Assembly (NCBI GenBank): GCA_012861695.1
Contig: JAAOOA010000086.1
Coordinates: forward strand, 20,902,658 to 20,966,657
Source: Trematomus loennbergii
Lineage: Eukaryota; Chordata; Actinopteri; Perciformes; Nototheniidae
Length of the DNA stretch: 64,000 bases
Reading direction: 5' to 3'
The notes under the pieces are model-generated. The model worked only from the letters and a program-made list of their open reading frames with translations. It had not been told where the DNA came from and ran no database searches. This document shows positions 49,817 through 62,809 of the stretch, piece after piece. The position numbers and the translations under genes were made by a program. The stretch's first letter is position 1; each line of letters starts with the position of its first letter.

Positions 49817-50133
49817 GTGGGAAGCAGGTGGTTAGCATAACTGCACCTGTTATTAATGGGATGGAGAATACGAGTTAATATAAATAGACCGTCCCTTTAA
49901 CAGCAGAATAAAGCCACACATGATGAATGTGATGTATTCTGACAGTGTGTCTAAAACAGGCGTTATAGTAAATTATCTGTGTGTGTGTGTTTGTGTTTGT
50001 TAGGGGTAGCAAAGAATGGAATCCCCTAATTTGAGTAACATTGCCCAAGGGCTCCTGAAAAAATCCCAGCATTTATCACACTGTGCAAAGGACAAGTTAA
50101 ATAAAGGAAAGCAGTTTATGCTGCATGCACAAT

Positions 50134-50250
<117 letters not shown>

Positions 50251-50400
50251 TCCTAAACTGTTATGGGTGTGTGTTTGCATGCAACAAGCTCAGTTCAGTT
50301 CATTAACGTTGTCGTTGCTTTGTCAGGGCAGACCTAATTAGATCACAATACACATGATTCAAGGCAACGGAGCAGGAAGGATTATGATATATTGCAATAT

Positions 50401-50402
<2 letters not shown>

Positions 50403-50431
<29 letters not shown>
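50403..50431. repeat. short CA microsatellite
   Basis: About 14 CA units. Confidence 0.9.
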
Positions 50432-50437
<6 letters not shown>

Positions 50438-51121
50438 ACACCAAATACTGCAGATTAAGACCTCATCACACGTTGTCTGTTACCACCAGAAGGGGGATTT
50501 GATGTGGCAATGAAACAGATTCTCACCAATTTCCACGGGGTTAAAAAGACTCCGACTCTCAAGAGGCAGAATGAGCAACAGTGATTGTCTGTAAATACAT
50601 CACACTTCATGTCATACAGCTATCATCTTGTCGGAGGGAATCTGGGTTACTGCGATGCGTGACTCTTGGCGTCAGTCATCCCCTCCTATCTCTCTGCCGT
50701 CTTTCCTGTTACTAAAATAAATATTTGGGCTCCTGCTGTTCCACACGGCCTCATCTCTTACAGCAGCATCCTGATAACATTGAGTCGTTCTCTGAGGTCT
50801 CTGACACTGAGGATGTGATGCTCTTGACCCATTTCTGCAGCAAACTGGCCCTGAAATGTCCAGACAGTTCTCTGACTGTAGTTAGTGGTGTTGTTGAAAC
50901 AGAGAGCATGATACCTAGTTGTTTTCTAGAGGTTGATATTTTGGGTTTTGTGGGAGAAATCTCAACAAAAAGATGGTCTCTCCCAAAATAAAGTAGATGT
51001 CTATGTTACGCTAACTTTGATGGTTCTTTCACTTTTCAAATACAGCTTTCATTTCATTTCATTTTTATTTGTTCGGCTCATGGTACGCTTCAAGAGCATT
51101 TCAAATTTAAAAGAAGTGGAT

Positions 51122-52260
51122 CTGGGTCTGAAAATTGAAGTACTTTATAACCTGCATTCTCTCTAATAGCCAGCAGGGGGCCAAATTAATTCAGATTGTA
51201 TAGAAGCCTATGAGAAAATCTACTTGTGACCCGGTTTTCTATCTTAGTTAACATTTTCTTTTATGCCTGTCTTAATCGCTAGTTTCAAGTCTTCTTCAAT
51301 ACAGCATGTCGTTTAATAAAGCTTTTCAACCATAAATTGTATAAAATAAATAGACGTAGCCTCCAGGTCTGAAAATGGAAGCCAATAGCCGCTTTCACAC
51401 CAAGTACTTTGCGGTACTTAGTCGACTGCTCGGTACTTAGTCCCCCAAACTCTTTAGTCCCTGGAACTGTCCTAGTAGATTGCGTTCTCACCGCAATAAG
51501 TCCCTGAGGGAGGATTACGCAAATGAAGCCGCTGACGTCACTTCTTCTTCTTCTGCTTTGGGTTTACTGGACAGGCCGCAAACAACTTCACGGCGTATAC
51601 TTCCACCCGAAGTCCCGGAGTCCCCCGGAGTTGGGGACTGGCTTCAGTAGAAGCTGCTGGGTCGCGTCTTCCGAGTAAATCGTCAGAAGCGCCGACACCT
51701 CCTCATCACTCCACCGCTCCCATGTTTTCTTTTGTGTTGTCATAAGTTAGTCCCTCTCCGTTGGTGCGCTGGGCTAATGCTAATGCGAGCAAATAAAATG
51801 GCGGCTTCACAAAACTTTTTGGAGTTTTACGGGCCGTGGTTTGCAATTCGCCCAGCCAATCAGAACTGGTTAGTGTGGCCGACACACCCACAAACCATTT
51901 CCTCCCCAGTAAAGTACCACCTCTCTAGCAGGGACTATCTGGGGGTGAAAAGGTTCGCGCAAACTAGGGTCTAGTTCCAGATCTTTTTGGTGTATAACCA
52001 AATCTCCCCCTCCCTATCGGCCTTGTTCTTGGGAAAAGTACTCCGGTGTGAAAGCGCCCAATGCAGAAGTGCTTTAAACCTGAATTCTCTCTAATAACCA
52101 GCAGAGAGCGAAAAAGAGGTCTGATTGTATAGAAGTCTATGAAAAAATGCCCCTAGTTGACTTGGTTTTGACCGCTAGTTTCAAGTCTTCTTCAATACAG
52201 CATGATGTTTGTATTTTAATGGATGGTCCCATTTAGAGGTAAAATAGTTCATAAAGCAGG
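51122..52260. repeat. duplicated repeat unit split by a MITE
   Basis: Two copies share TTCTCTCTAATA.CCAGCAG, GATTGTATAGAAG.CTATGA and GCTAGTTTCAAGTCTTCTTC then AATACAGCATG (about 51155-51310 and 52082-52206). The second copy is interrupted at GCCAAT/AATGCAG by the element at 51388-52059. Confidence 0.7.
51388..52059. mobile_element. 672-bp MITE with GC.GCTTTCACACC termini
   Basis: GCCGCTTTCACACCAAGTAC at the left and GAGTACTTTTC-type sequence in the complement of the right end (GGGCGCTTTCACACCGGAGT) form inverted ends. The flanks repeat AAT, suggesting a 3-bp duplication. No transposase frame; superfamily not assigned. Confidence 0.7.
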
Positions 52261-53458
52261 AAATGCTTGTCCAAAAATGTCCCCTTTTGGCTTAAAATAA
52301 CAACTTCCTATTTACAGCCTATGATTTTAACGCTGCACTTAGCATCTTAGCATGACGATCTTAGGACTTAGCTCAAAGCAACGCTATGTCTAAGCCTCAC
52401 AGAGCCAGCATGTCTGTACAGTCTGTTCTGTCTGTGGTTGATATCAGTTTGCCCGAAGGGAGGTTGCGCTATTCACCACAGATGTTGGTTCTGTCGGCTT
52501 GTAAGTTTTGATGCTCAGAGGCACATGCTATTTTTCTTTTGATAAAGTAAACAATCTTTTATAACGCTGTAATTGCATCGTTTGTGGTTTCTCAAAGTGA
52601 CCTCCAGTTCCAGTTATATTCATATTACAGTATGTTGACGACTCTGTGTGGTTAGCGTGCTGAAAGCAAACTTGACAGAATGAAGTGGCATGGCCGTCTT
52701 CACACTTCAGGGAGCATCACATGTAGCTTGGCAAAATGGACGAGATGGAACCTGCCGTGCAGAACAGAAGTCGGATAGAAAAGGGGCAAAAAGGAGAAGG
52801 AGGAGGAGGAGAGGGAATATTGGGAATTTGGCTCGTCAGATTCTATGTAACTCCCACCGCTGACACAACAGTTACTGCCGCTCTCAAACTTTCACTCATT
52901 ACCAGATCTCTCTCCTTCCCCCTCCTTGGAAGCGCTGGTCTCTCTTCCTCCCACTCTCTGTCTGTCTCCTGAGGTTCTTCCTTCCTGACTTTGTTTCTTC
53001 TTCCTCTTCCTCCCCGTCCTTCCCCCTTTCCTTGTGTTTTTCTCTTGCTCGTCTTTTTATCTCGTTGCCGGCTGCTGCATGGCATTTCATTCTCTTTCCC
53101 TCCACACTCTGCTCTGCTACTCTTTTCTTTTCTTTTTTACACAGCTGTTACAACCACTCACACACACATGCTGACAAACACACACACACGTCTTCTTCAT
53201 CTCTTCTCTTCTGCCAACTCTCTTATGTAAAAAATCTCTTCTTTTGCTGTATCTTGCAAACACCATCTTGAGTCTCCTCAATCTCACACATCACCATTCT
53301 CACATTGTTGGAGGTACAGCACACACACTTTTACCCAGTAGCTCTCCCCCACCACACACACATTAGTACACACCCTCTCTCTCTCATTCCTCCCTCCCAG
53401 TTATTCACAATCTCTCTCCTCTCTCCCCTCAGCTCTCATTCCTCATCTGCACCTCAGC

Positions 53459-53799
53459 AGAGTAACATGTTGCCTGGTCAGAGCTACAGCGCAGAGGCTC
53501 TCTATCCGACTGGATAAACAAGAAGGAGAAGCACGAGGATCTCATCTCTCGCCTTTGCTGTCTGACCACCTTCTCAGAGAGGAGGGAGATTGGTTTTCAC
53601 ACTGTCCTGACTCAGTTTGTCACCTCAAGCTGAAGGAGCGGCAGAGGATGCTGGTAAAAGTTGTCTCTCCTCCACTCAGCCGTGCATCCATCCCTCACAG
53701 CTGACCAAACTTTTTTGAAAGCAGGACTAGGAGGAGGTGGACTGTGTGTTTGGTCAGTAATAATCAAAAGCAGCACCATCCTCCTGGAGGACGCTCCCC
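53459..53799 (+). promoter_or_regulatory. probable adcy2 5'UTR / promoter-proximal DNA
   Basis: Lies directly upstream of the adcy2 start, preceded by a long pyrimidine-rich block (52900-53450). I see no TATA box or clear start site, so limits are arbitrary. Confidence 0.3.
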
Positions 53800-54065
53800 A
53801 TGTGGCAGGAGGCTCTGTGGACCCGCGGACGCTACCTGCTGGAGAAGAGCGATGGCGGCGAGGGCGGCGAGGGGCCCGAGAGCCTGGGGGGGGACGGGGG
53901 CCCGGGGTTCCAGGGTGAGGGTGTGTGGAGGGGGAGAAGCCCCAGGACTGGCTGTACGAGTCGTACTACAGGATGAGCCAGCAGCACCCGCTCATCGTGT
54001 TCCTGCTGCTGATCGTCATGGGAACCTGCCTCGCACTGCTCGCCGTGTTCTTCGCTTCGGGACTG
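53800..54065 (+). CDS. adcy2: ADCY2 exon 1, adenylate cyclase type 2, frame broken
   Basis: ADCY2 is a plasma-membrane enzyme making cAMP from ATP and stimulated by G-protein beta-gamma. Only the first coding exon is here: start MWQEALWTRGRYLLEKSDGG, a Gly/Glu-rich stretch, then DWLYESYYRMSQQHPLIVFL and LLIVMGTCLALLAVFFASGL (first membrane helix), which match human ADCY2. Donor GTGAGT, phase 0. The ATG frame and the DWLYESYY frame differ by one base; the shift must lie between 53919 and 53934, where GGGGG occurs, because the second frame has a TGA at 53916-53918. Position downstream of tent4a agrees with the human order. Confidence 0.9.
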
Positions 54066-54197
54066 GTGAGTGTATGTGTGTGTTAACAGTGTGTGTGTGT
54101 GTGTGTGTGTTTTAACAGTGTGTGTGCATAGGTAAGTGCTTAGAGGCGTGGGTTAGTGACCACTGAAAAAACTAAACCGTTGAATTAAATGTATTAA

Positions 54198-54706
54198 AGG
54201 TCCCCTATTATGTAAAATCCACTTTTTCATGTCTTTTATACATCAACATGTGTCCCCTCTATGTAACGAGATTCTGAAAGTTCCAGGAAAAAAGATTCTC
54301 TCACTTTTTGTCCTGATCCATTTATATAACAACCTGTCTGAAAATGAGCTGATCAGATTTTGACCACTTTATGATGTCATAACGATTTTTTTGGGTTGTG
54401 TAACCATTAGCCAATCACCAACCAAGGTAACCCCCCCCCCCCCCCTTATCACCTGAATCTCCTCCTAGAGCACCATTGTGTTCTTTTTAACCAAATATCT
54501 CTCAGAGGGGCGTGGGGAGTGGCTCCTTATTTTCATCTAAAGTAACAGACAGAGAATCAGCACTTTTGAAACAGGGCTGAAACAGAGGGGATTATGGGAT
54601 GCTGCAATGATCTGTTTAGTATTTTGAGCCAGACACTTCAGAGACATGTTTTGTATATATCTGAGACCTATAATATATTGATGAAAAACAGTATAATAGG
54701 GGACCT
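54198..54706. mobile_element. 509-bp TTAA-flanked MITE (AGGTCCCCTATTAT family)
   Basis: AGGTCCCCTATTATG at the left, TATAATAGGGGACCT at the right, TTAA at 54194-54197 and 54707-54710. No coding potential. Confidence 0.88.
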
Positions 54707-56395
54707 TTAAGTCAACAGATTTCACATTACTGTATTAGGTAAGGTGAAATCAATAATATTAAGTTGAACCTAGTATTGTTTTTATTTAAATGTAATATTA
54801 TGGCTTGCAACTAACCTAATACAGTTCTGTGAAATCTGTTGACATAATACATTTAAGTATACAGTATAGTGTGATAATATATATGCGAATATAAATGCAG
54901 TTTATCGTTGTTTTTTGGGGAGATTCACTTTTTCACTTTCAATTCAAACATTTAAACTGTAAAGGATTTATTGTTTACTGTGTAGTTTTTGGCTATATGA
55001 AAACCTTACATGTCCTTAAGTCCTCCAGCTATTTTACATACAATATACTTAAGACATAGAAAGGCATGCAAGTGATATAAGGATGTATGAAAAGACAATA
55101 TGGATAGCGTTCTCATGTTTGTTCAATCATTACGATTACGACGCTGAAGTGGACCGATGATTAGCTTAGCATGCAGACCCTAAACACATGGAAACATTTA
55201 GTGCCTCTAAAGACACCAAATAACACAAAAACCTGAAGTATAAAAATGACAATTTACCCATTTATGTGTTTTATGCGCTGGACAACTTTTAGGCCAACTC
55301 TGTTTCTACGGTGTCCGACAGGTGCAAATGCTACAACGGCCCAAAACACATTCAAAGGAAGAATATCTTCACCACATCAAACACATGCGCAGCATTCACT
55401 AAAAGCACTGCGCAAACGAAATGCTGCTGAATAAAAAACTCTGCAAGAAGCTCAAAACTAAACGGAAACGGGACACTAAAACCAGAGGGACCAGAGCGCC
55501 TGTTGACGTTTGTGGTTAAGTATTACTGAATGCACATAATTGTGATATTATTCTTCTCCTCTAACTCTTGAAAAGATAATGAATAAGCGTATTTATCATG
55601 AAATGGGTCAGCAGTCCAAAGAGAAGCACACCGTCTACAGAACTGCAAGCAATAGGAAATATGGATGGTTTGAATTATATATGCAATCTTAATCATTTTC
55701 TTTTGGCCTGTTTTCCAAATCCCAGTTGTGCTTCTTCATGTTAGATGATAACCACAATTGCAGTCAAAAACCAAAGTTGCATTTTCTTCCTAAAGAAAAT
55801 ATTTCTCAAAAACAAAATCTGCAAAAACAAGGTTTGTCAGAATATTGTCAGAGTGTTTGATGTTGTGGAAATCTGCACATTTCATTTGAAGCACCATGAC
55901 AGATTCTGCATTGCTTCAAGCTAAATATGCTATAGAAGCCCTCTTGTTAGGATCGCTGAAGTGTCTGAATACGTTTTATATTGCACCCTCACGAGACTGA
56001 ATGGCCAATGTTCATGTGTGTGTGTGTGATTATATGTGTGTGTGATTATATGTGACAACAGAAGAGGCTGTAAAGCGACACTTTAAAATTGCAACGCTGG
56101 GTTTGCAGAGTGGATGAAGAGCGGGATGAGAGTTTAGTTTGAAGTTGTGTAGTGTTGTTGCTTTCGTCAACTGAAAAGTGTTGTTTTGGACACAAACACT
56201 CAAACACTCAAACACAGGCTATTGTTTCTCAAGTCCTGCTTTTGTGTTTTTTTATAACAAAGCCATACAAAAGGAATCCCACTCACTGCAGTGATGTTGT
56301 TTCAGATTGATTGTTTTTGCTGCTTTATGTTCAGGACGACCTATGCTCTTCTCTCTGTAGCGCCTGGACGCTGAAGGCAATCTCTTCAACCGGGC

Positions 56396-57320
56396 ATTAT
56401 AGAGCGTTGCAATTATGACGTATGTTTGTAGGCCGACCCTGAAGTGAGGGTCCCTCGACAAAAGCGATGGGATTTTTCCATTTGATTTTGGAATATTGCA
56501 GAAAATAGGCTTTGTAGCAAACCCACACCAGTGTTTCCCACAGATCTGAAATATACTTGTGGTGGTAGCCGACAAGGGGGGGATGCTAGTGGAGCGGAGT
56601 TACTGCGGAGCGCATTCACGCGATAGCAGAGCGAACAGGTACAGGAGGGGTAGTTAATCGATCGCAGATGGCGTCGTGCTCGCGGAGGGATAAAAAAAGG
56701 ATTAAACCTAAATGGGTCGCGAAATATACTTTGGCGGACGTTAATATACCTGGGCGGCCCGCCCAAGTAAAGTCTATGTGTGGGAAACCCTGCACACTTA
56801 TTACACCGCCTACACGCGGCGGCGTGCGTTGCCGCTTGGCGGTGGGCGTGTCTTTCTGCTTGCAGCGGGGTAAAAAGGCTTTAAAAAGGCTCCCGTGTAT
56901 GAATCTCACCATAGACATTAATGTCTAAAAAGCAATTTTTAATTAATGTCTATGGTGCTATTTTATGCAACATTGCATGGTGGCTAAATATACTGTCTAT
57001 GCCTGCTGTCCATTCAAACTAGTAAACTGGATATAAACTCCCCAAACAGGCGAAAACCTACCAGTTTCACCCACTGTCTCTGCCACCTCCCTCCATGCCT
57101 GGCTCCTCCGGTTTGTATCCCGGTAGGTGAAAACGCTTTGCTCCCACAATGCAGTTCGGCGAAGCGTGACGTCACCCCATTCAAAGTGAATGGGCAGAAG
57201 CGTTGAAGTGGCAACGCACGCCGCCGTGGTAGGGGCCGTTACACTCCTAGTTCAGCAGGATAATCTCTACATGTTAACACCACTTTATGATTTTTGAAGT
57301 GTAAATGCAGTAAAAAGCCA
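56396..57320. mobile_element. nested repeat cluster
   Basis: Outer halves (56396-56525 and about 57250-57320) match the repeat at 6455-6690. Inside are a CAGTGTTTCCCACAGATCTG / TGTGGGAAACCCTG element (about 56530-56793) and a segment bounded by GGCGGCGTGCGTTGCC and its complement (56817 and about 57211). Confidence 0.6.
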
Positions 57321-57824
57321 AAGTTAATCTATAAACGAACCCCATCACGGTCACATGGCTGCGCGTCACCACCGCTAAGCTAAAGGCGGCTAATGTTTGT
57401 CGTGCTGATGTTTAGTTGTTAGCAATCGCTTTTTTAATAACACATAGAAGCTACAAACATTTATGAGTGGGGTATTTACTGTTGTATTTCTTTTGTAGAA
57501 CAAAACTTAAAGATCTCTTCAGGTAAGGGCTGTCACAATACCAGATAGTTACTGCACCATTATTTGTGGCCAATAATAACAATATCATAGTTTACGAAAA
57601 CCTTCAAAATGATCATAATGCTATCTGATCTTGACTTTTTATTTTTATTTTTATACTTCTATTTTGTCATTTTGTTTCATACTCGAAAAACAAGTGTGAT
57701 GGAAAAATAATCTTAGTAACTGTACAAAAACAATAATTACACTAATGGAAAGTGAGTTTTAAGAGGCACTGGATGATAAACACAATATTATCGTAGGTGT
57801 ATTTATAACATGATATCAATATGA

Positions 57825-57915
57825 ACTTGGGGATTTTAGCCTTTGCATAACATTTACATGCACACAAACCTTTACAGGAAAGGAAACACCCCAAAACGCA
57901 TGATAGGGCCTCTTA
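57825..57915 (-). mobile_element. partial GGGCCCCT-family MITE
   Basis: GGGGATTTTAGCCTTTGCAT, ACATGCACACAAACC, TTTACAGGAAAGG and a final ATGATAGGGCCTCTTAAA. Confidence 0.6.
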
Positions 57916-58490
57916 AATAATCATAAGTAATATTTATACATTGTGTAGAGACTGGTAATGTTACACCACCTCTAAAACCAGGCGTTGCTGGATTCTGTCA
58001 CTGAAGTCCTGTTACATTCAATTGAGCTCCACACTGGGGTCGTTCCCAGGAAAACCTCCACCCAAATCGATTCCTTTACTTCTATTTAAGACGAATCAAT
58101 AGATCTTATTGCCCCGGCCAGGCATCTTATTCTCCATTTTCTACTTCTGGGTCTTCCCAGCTTCACAATCCTAATCTCCTCTAATCATTTCACAAACCAA
58201 ACAATCATTTCTTACCAATTTGTTCCTATTACAGATAAAAGCCAGACCTGTCTGCAGTTACAGAGTGTGTTCAGTGAGGCGAGTGTATGTATTACTGCTA
58301 GACGAAGAAGAATGGCAGGAATAAATAGAGGGTAGGGTTTGAGCTGAGGGCCGGGGAGAAGGGGGGGGGAGAAAGGGAGGGAGGAGAGGATGTTGTTGTA
58401 ACTGTTCTTTATCAGTGAGCCGGCAGAAAGTCAACCAAAGCAGCGCTAATGCTCCCAAAATGACTGCACACTTTTATCTCTCCTACAGAT

Positions 58491-58526
58491 CAGTGAGTGA
58501 GTGAGTGAGTGAGTGAGTGAGTGAGT
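58491..58526. repeat. GTGA tetranucleotide repeat
   Basis: About nine GTGA units. Confidence 0.95.
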
Positions 58527-58555
58527 GCAGTGACATAGATTTCTCCACCCATACT

Positions 58556-58749
<194 letters not shown>

Positions 58750-60420
58750 TTGATGTATGTTTGTGACTGTGTCTTGTTTGGGTGTGTTTCTAAGGGAAGT
58801 CTCTCATTTCCTTTTCGGGCTTATCTGCGTTTTTTCCCAAAATAATTCTTTTTTATTTTGGTTGCCTTGAAGTTGTATTCATTGGTGTGTGTGTGTCTGT
58901 GTGTGTTTGTGCCTGCACTTAACCAGCATTTACATGGCAGTATGCTAACTCAGTGACAGTTTAATCGACATCAATAACATATCTGGTAATGGAACATTGG
59001 AAATCTACACATGACAAGAAAAAATTTATTTTATTGACTGTAATGTTCATTTCTGTTCATGTTTTTTTACGTTATTACCATTTGCAACACCCACATTAAT
59101 CTTTGCATTTTAGTCATTTGATTGATCTTTGTATTATTAGTCTGCAATCAATGATTTCTCTCCATCTCGCTGACAGGTTGATAGATGCAGGGCAGTGAGA
59201 GCAGGGTGTTTTTGTGATGATGGATCACCAATCAGAAATGTCTGTGAATGAATCACCGACCGAGGTGCGGTCAGAGCCGCGATACAATGAAGCATTAATG
59301 TTCTACACGCAAACACAAGACTTAAAATAATACATGGTGAAGAAATGTGGATATTTTGTTATCAGTTTATAGGTAAATCAAATTGTTCACATTTAATTCC
59401 AGTCATTTTACTTCTTTGATAATATGTGTTGTACTCTACCATACATATAATTGTATGCTATTTTTACAGAAAATAAATTCAAATCAAAGGAGTATCCATC
59501 GGTTTAGTATCAAACTTCCAGGATCTCACAATTGACCAAATAAACAAAGACTTTTCGGTAAAGAATGGAGCAACAGAGGCTGAGATATTATGTCTTTTAG
59601 TCTATAGAGTAGATACAGGTTGAGAACTAAATACTACACTTCCCATGATGCAAACCGTGACAGATCTTTGCTTGCCTGGTGAACACCCAAACCTTATGAT
59701 ATGTTAACCTTATGAATGTTATTTTCTCATAGAGAGCGCTACTAAAGCAACAGATTACATGCCACTTTTATTACAGGCTAATACCAACTTCCAATGACAG
59801 ATAAAAAGAGATTAATAAAAGACGAATTGCCCCTTATATTTGCAAGATATTATAATGCAATGTAATTGTGATTTTAAATACAAGAAATACTACATTTCCT
59901 TTGATTATCAAGTGCTGTTTTGGAGTAAAAGCCTTCAGAATTTTGAAATTCCTAATATTAATGAATCCACACTTCCTGAGTTACACATTTCCTGAGTGCC
60001 ATCATCCTTTTCCCATGGCCTTATCCTGTATGTTCCTTATGATTTGGCTGGTGGGAATATGCGCTCTTATTTCTGTGTTTCAAACTGATTTGATGCAGCG
60101 TCTTCCCACTGCTGTGCCCTCTGACATGGATTATGAAATCTCTATTTCTTCACTGCGTTCCTCCTCCGGGGTGCTGAGGTGAAGAGATGTAAGTTCACAA
60201 GAAACAAAACCTCAAGATCTCTCTCAGCAGAAAAACATCAGAATACATGATATACGTCTGAAATATTACACAATGAAATGTGTTGTGTGTAGACCCGCCA
60301 GAATTAACTCACCTTTGAAGTTAATTATATTTTTAAGCATTGAGAGTGGTATCACATTTGACCTTTTATATAAGTAATCAGGAATTAAGATACCAATATG
60401 CTTCTAACTGGTTTTAGTAA

Positions 60421-61142
60421 AGAGGCCCTATTATACTTTTTGGGTATTCCCTTTACTGTACTGTTATATCGTTTTTTGTGCACGTAAATGGTCTGCAAAG
60501 GCTAAAATCCCTGCATTGGACTCCATTGTTTACTTCCGCGACATAGTGACATCACTACCTAACACTTGCGCTTCTATTGGCTAGCGCTCTAACACGTTGT
60601 ACATGATAGGCTAAGGGGCGGGACATCTCTGAGCGGTTGACCAATCACAACAGAGCCGGCCAGCTAACCAATCAGAGCAGACTGGGCTCTGGTTTCAGAC
60701 AGAGGGTGAAAAGAGGTGCTGCAGCACAGGCAGTATGAGAAAACATCCCGATAGCAAAGAACACATTAAATGCTTTGACAATAAATACATAAAAAAAATT
60801 CATCTGTGGAAGCCGTGGTGCTGTAAAAAGCACGACCAATCATTTTAGCCGGCCCGGCTAAAATAACTGGATGGCCTACCTGCCAGTCAGCCTTCCATCT
60901 CGTGCACAAACTTATCTCGTGCCCTCATTGGTCATGTGCACGTTCGTGTGTGTTGGAGGAGGGGCTCTGTAAGGAAGTCTGAAGGAAGGGGCAGATTTGT
61001 TTCGGCTGCGTACTTTCAAATTCTAGTGCACTCAAGCTGGTTTCTCCATTCTTACCTACCCTACCTTTAAAGCCTGGAAACATGACACAGTAGAGGCACA
61101 AAATACAAGTATTAACCTGAACATTAGCATAAAAGGGCCCCT
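60421..61142 (+). mobile_element. GGGCCCCT-family MITE carrying a nested element
   Basis: Left end AGAGGCCCTATTATACTTTT, right end AAAAGGGCCCCT followed by TTAA (61143-61146). From about 60745 to 61074 it contains a left-truncated copy of the 20177-20559 element (CATCCCGATAGCAAAG to CCTACCTTTAAAG). Confidence 0.8.
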
Positions 61143-62809
61143 TTAATTTATATCATAATATTTTGGGTCAAGGCTCGATGCTCTGACCTGTTTTAGCAAA
61201 GGTATGTTAATGTTTCTCCTGCAAATGGAGCACTCAAGTAAAGGTTTGTTGATTATTGATGATTTTCATAACCAAGCTGAAGGCAGAGTGAAGAAATCTG
61301 CCACGAGTGCTGCTGCATCATCAAGCAGGATGAATATTAATAAGGCACCAAAACATGTAAAATGCTTACAGTACCATGATTTGAACCCACCTCTCCCCCT
61401 CTCTTTCTCTGATAATGTATTGGTGTGTTTTTCTCATTTCACTGCTGAATAATTAGATTCCTGTGTTTCTCTGCCGCTGCTGTGTCTCCCCTTTTCCTCC
61501 CAGTATAATAGCTGGATAAGCCAGACTGGGCTAAAAAAGGAAATAATTGTTCTGGATGACAATGGAGTATAATATAGCGGGCACAACACGCTGCCTCTAC
61601 GCCATGTCGAGGGAATGGCTTTTAAAGCTTTCAAAAGGGTTTTAACAGGATTAGATTGCCAACAATCAGAAATGTGCAGAGTGCAGATGCTTCTCGTTTA
61701 TCGTACCACAAAAAAGTGAATTGTTGAGAGCGGTTATGTGTGAGCATACAGCTAGGATGGGTTTTTGTCATACAGTCCACTCAGGTATCCCTCCGGTGTT
61801 TGCAGTCTTTGCTCACATCCTCATTGGGATTCAACGTGCGCTCCGAGCTGACTGTATAGCTGGCTTGGCGTCAGCAGTCATATCCCACGGGATCCCTTCG
61901 CCAGAGCCTGACTCACACTACCTCTGCTTCATCATGCTGCTGCACCAACACACAGCAAAAAGATCTCTTCCCGAATTAGCTCAGGTTAAAAAGCTTCTGA
62001 AACTGTCAAATCCGCCACAAATATTTAAGTCTGTGACATATTTTAGTTCGCTGCCCTAGAGAATTGCGTGTTTAGCGAATCACACACATTTCTGTGCCCA
62101 CATTGATGTTCATTTTGCTGCAAATTTGGTGATATTTAATGATGGGGTGGCTTGCTGATTTAACATTTACAGAAGCCGAACCCGTCCGTGCAATCATGAC
62201 TTTTGGAATGAGGTCAAATGGTTTACGTGGGTGTGTGGACGGATCAAGTCTTTGAGAGTGTGTTTAGTGTGTAGAAGCTCTCAGTGCTCTCTTGGAGCAG
62301 GTGATGGTAATTTTGCTGCTGTTTCATAATTTACAGTCTGAAGAGGGCAAAAGACCAAAGAGAGTACTTTATTATCACCCTTGACACATTTGTGTGTGCA
62401 TGTTTGTGGAGTTACGTGTTTGTGTGAATGGGATTTTTGGATATAGAGGGTTTTCTAGTCAGAATCAGGAGAGGTACTTTGGCCACTCAGTGTATAATTA
62501 TCTGTAGGACACGAACATTCAGAGGTCAGGGACAGGTCAGAGGATGAAAGTGCTAGAGAGGAAGACATTAAAGGGACCTGAAAGGTGTTTCACTCCCCCC
62601 ATGTTCACATGAATAATTGAACACATGACATGTGTTGCTTACTTTATTTTATCTGGATAACTGCACAGACCTTTCATCATTTTTGCAACAAGAATAAACT
62701 GCGATTTTCCCAGTGTCATGTTATTCTGCAGAATTACGTTTCATAACTTGTTTTGTCCAAAACACATACTTATTTTAACCATAACCATGATATTTGAAAT
62801 ATATTTGAA

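Noticed and set aside
50725..50991. 88-aa ORF (starts from TTG) with a DNIESFSEVSDTEDVM stretch
   Set aside because: No ATG, no flanking splice support and no family I recognise; likely chance.
53661..54115. Two overlapping ORFs rich in Arg/Gly over adcy2 exon 1
   Set aside because: They are out-of-frame readings of the GC-rich exon; the real protein is identified by DWLYESYYRMSQQHP.
59868..60182. 104-aa ORF with a hydrophobic segment in adcy2 intron 1
   Set aside because: First ATG is not in a convincing context and the sequence matches no ADCY2 exon; considered chance.
61721..62059. 112-aa ORF in adcy2 intron 1
   Set aside because: No recognisable motif and no splice evidence.
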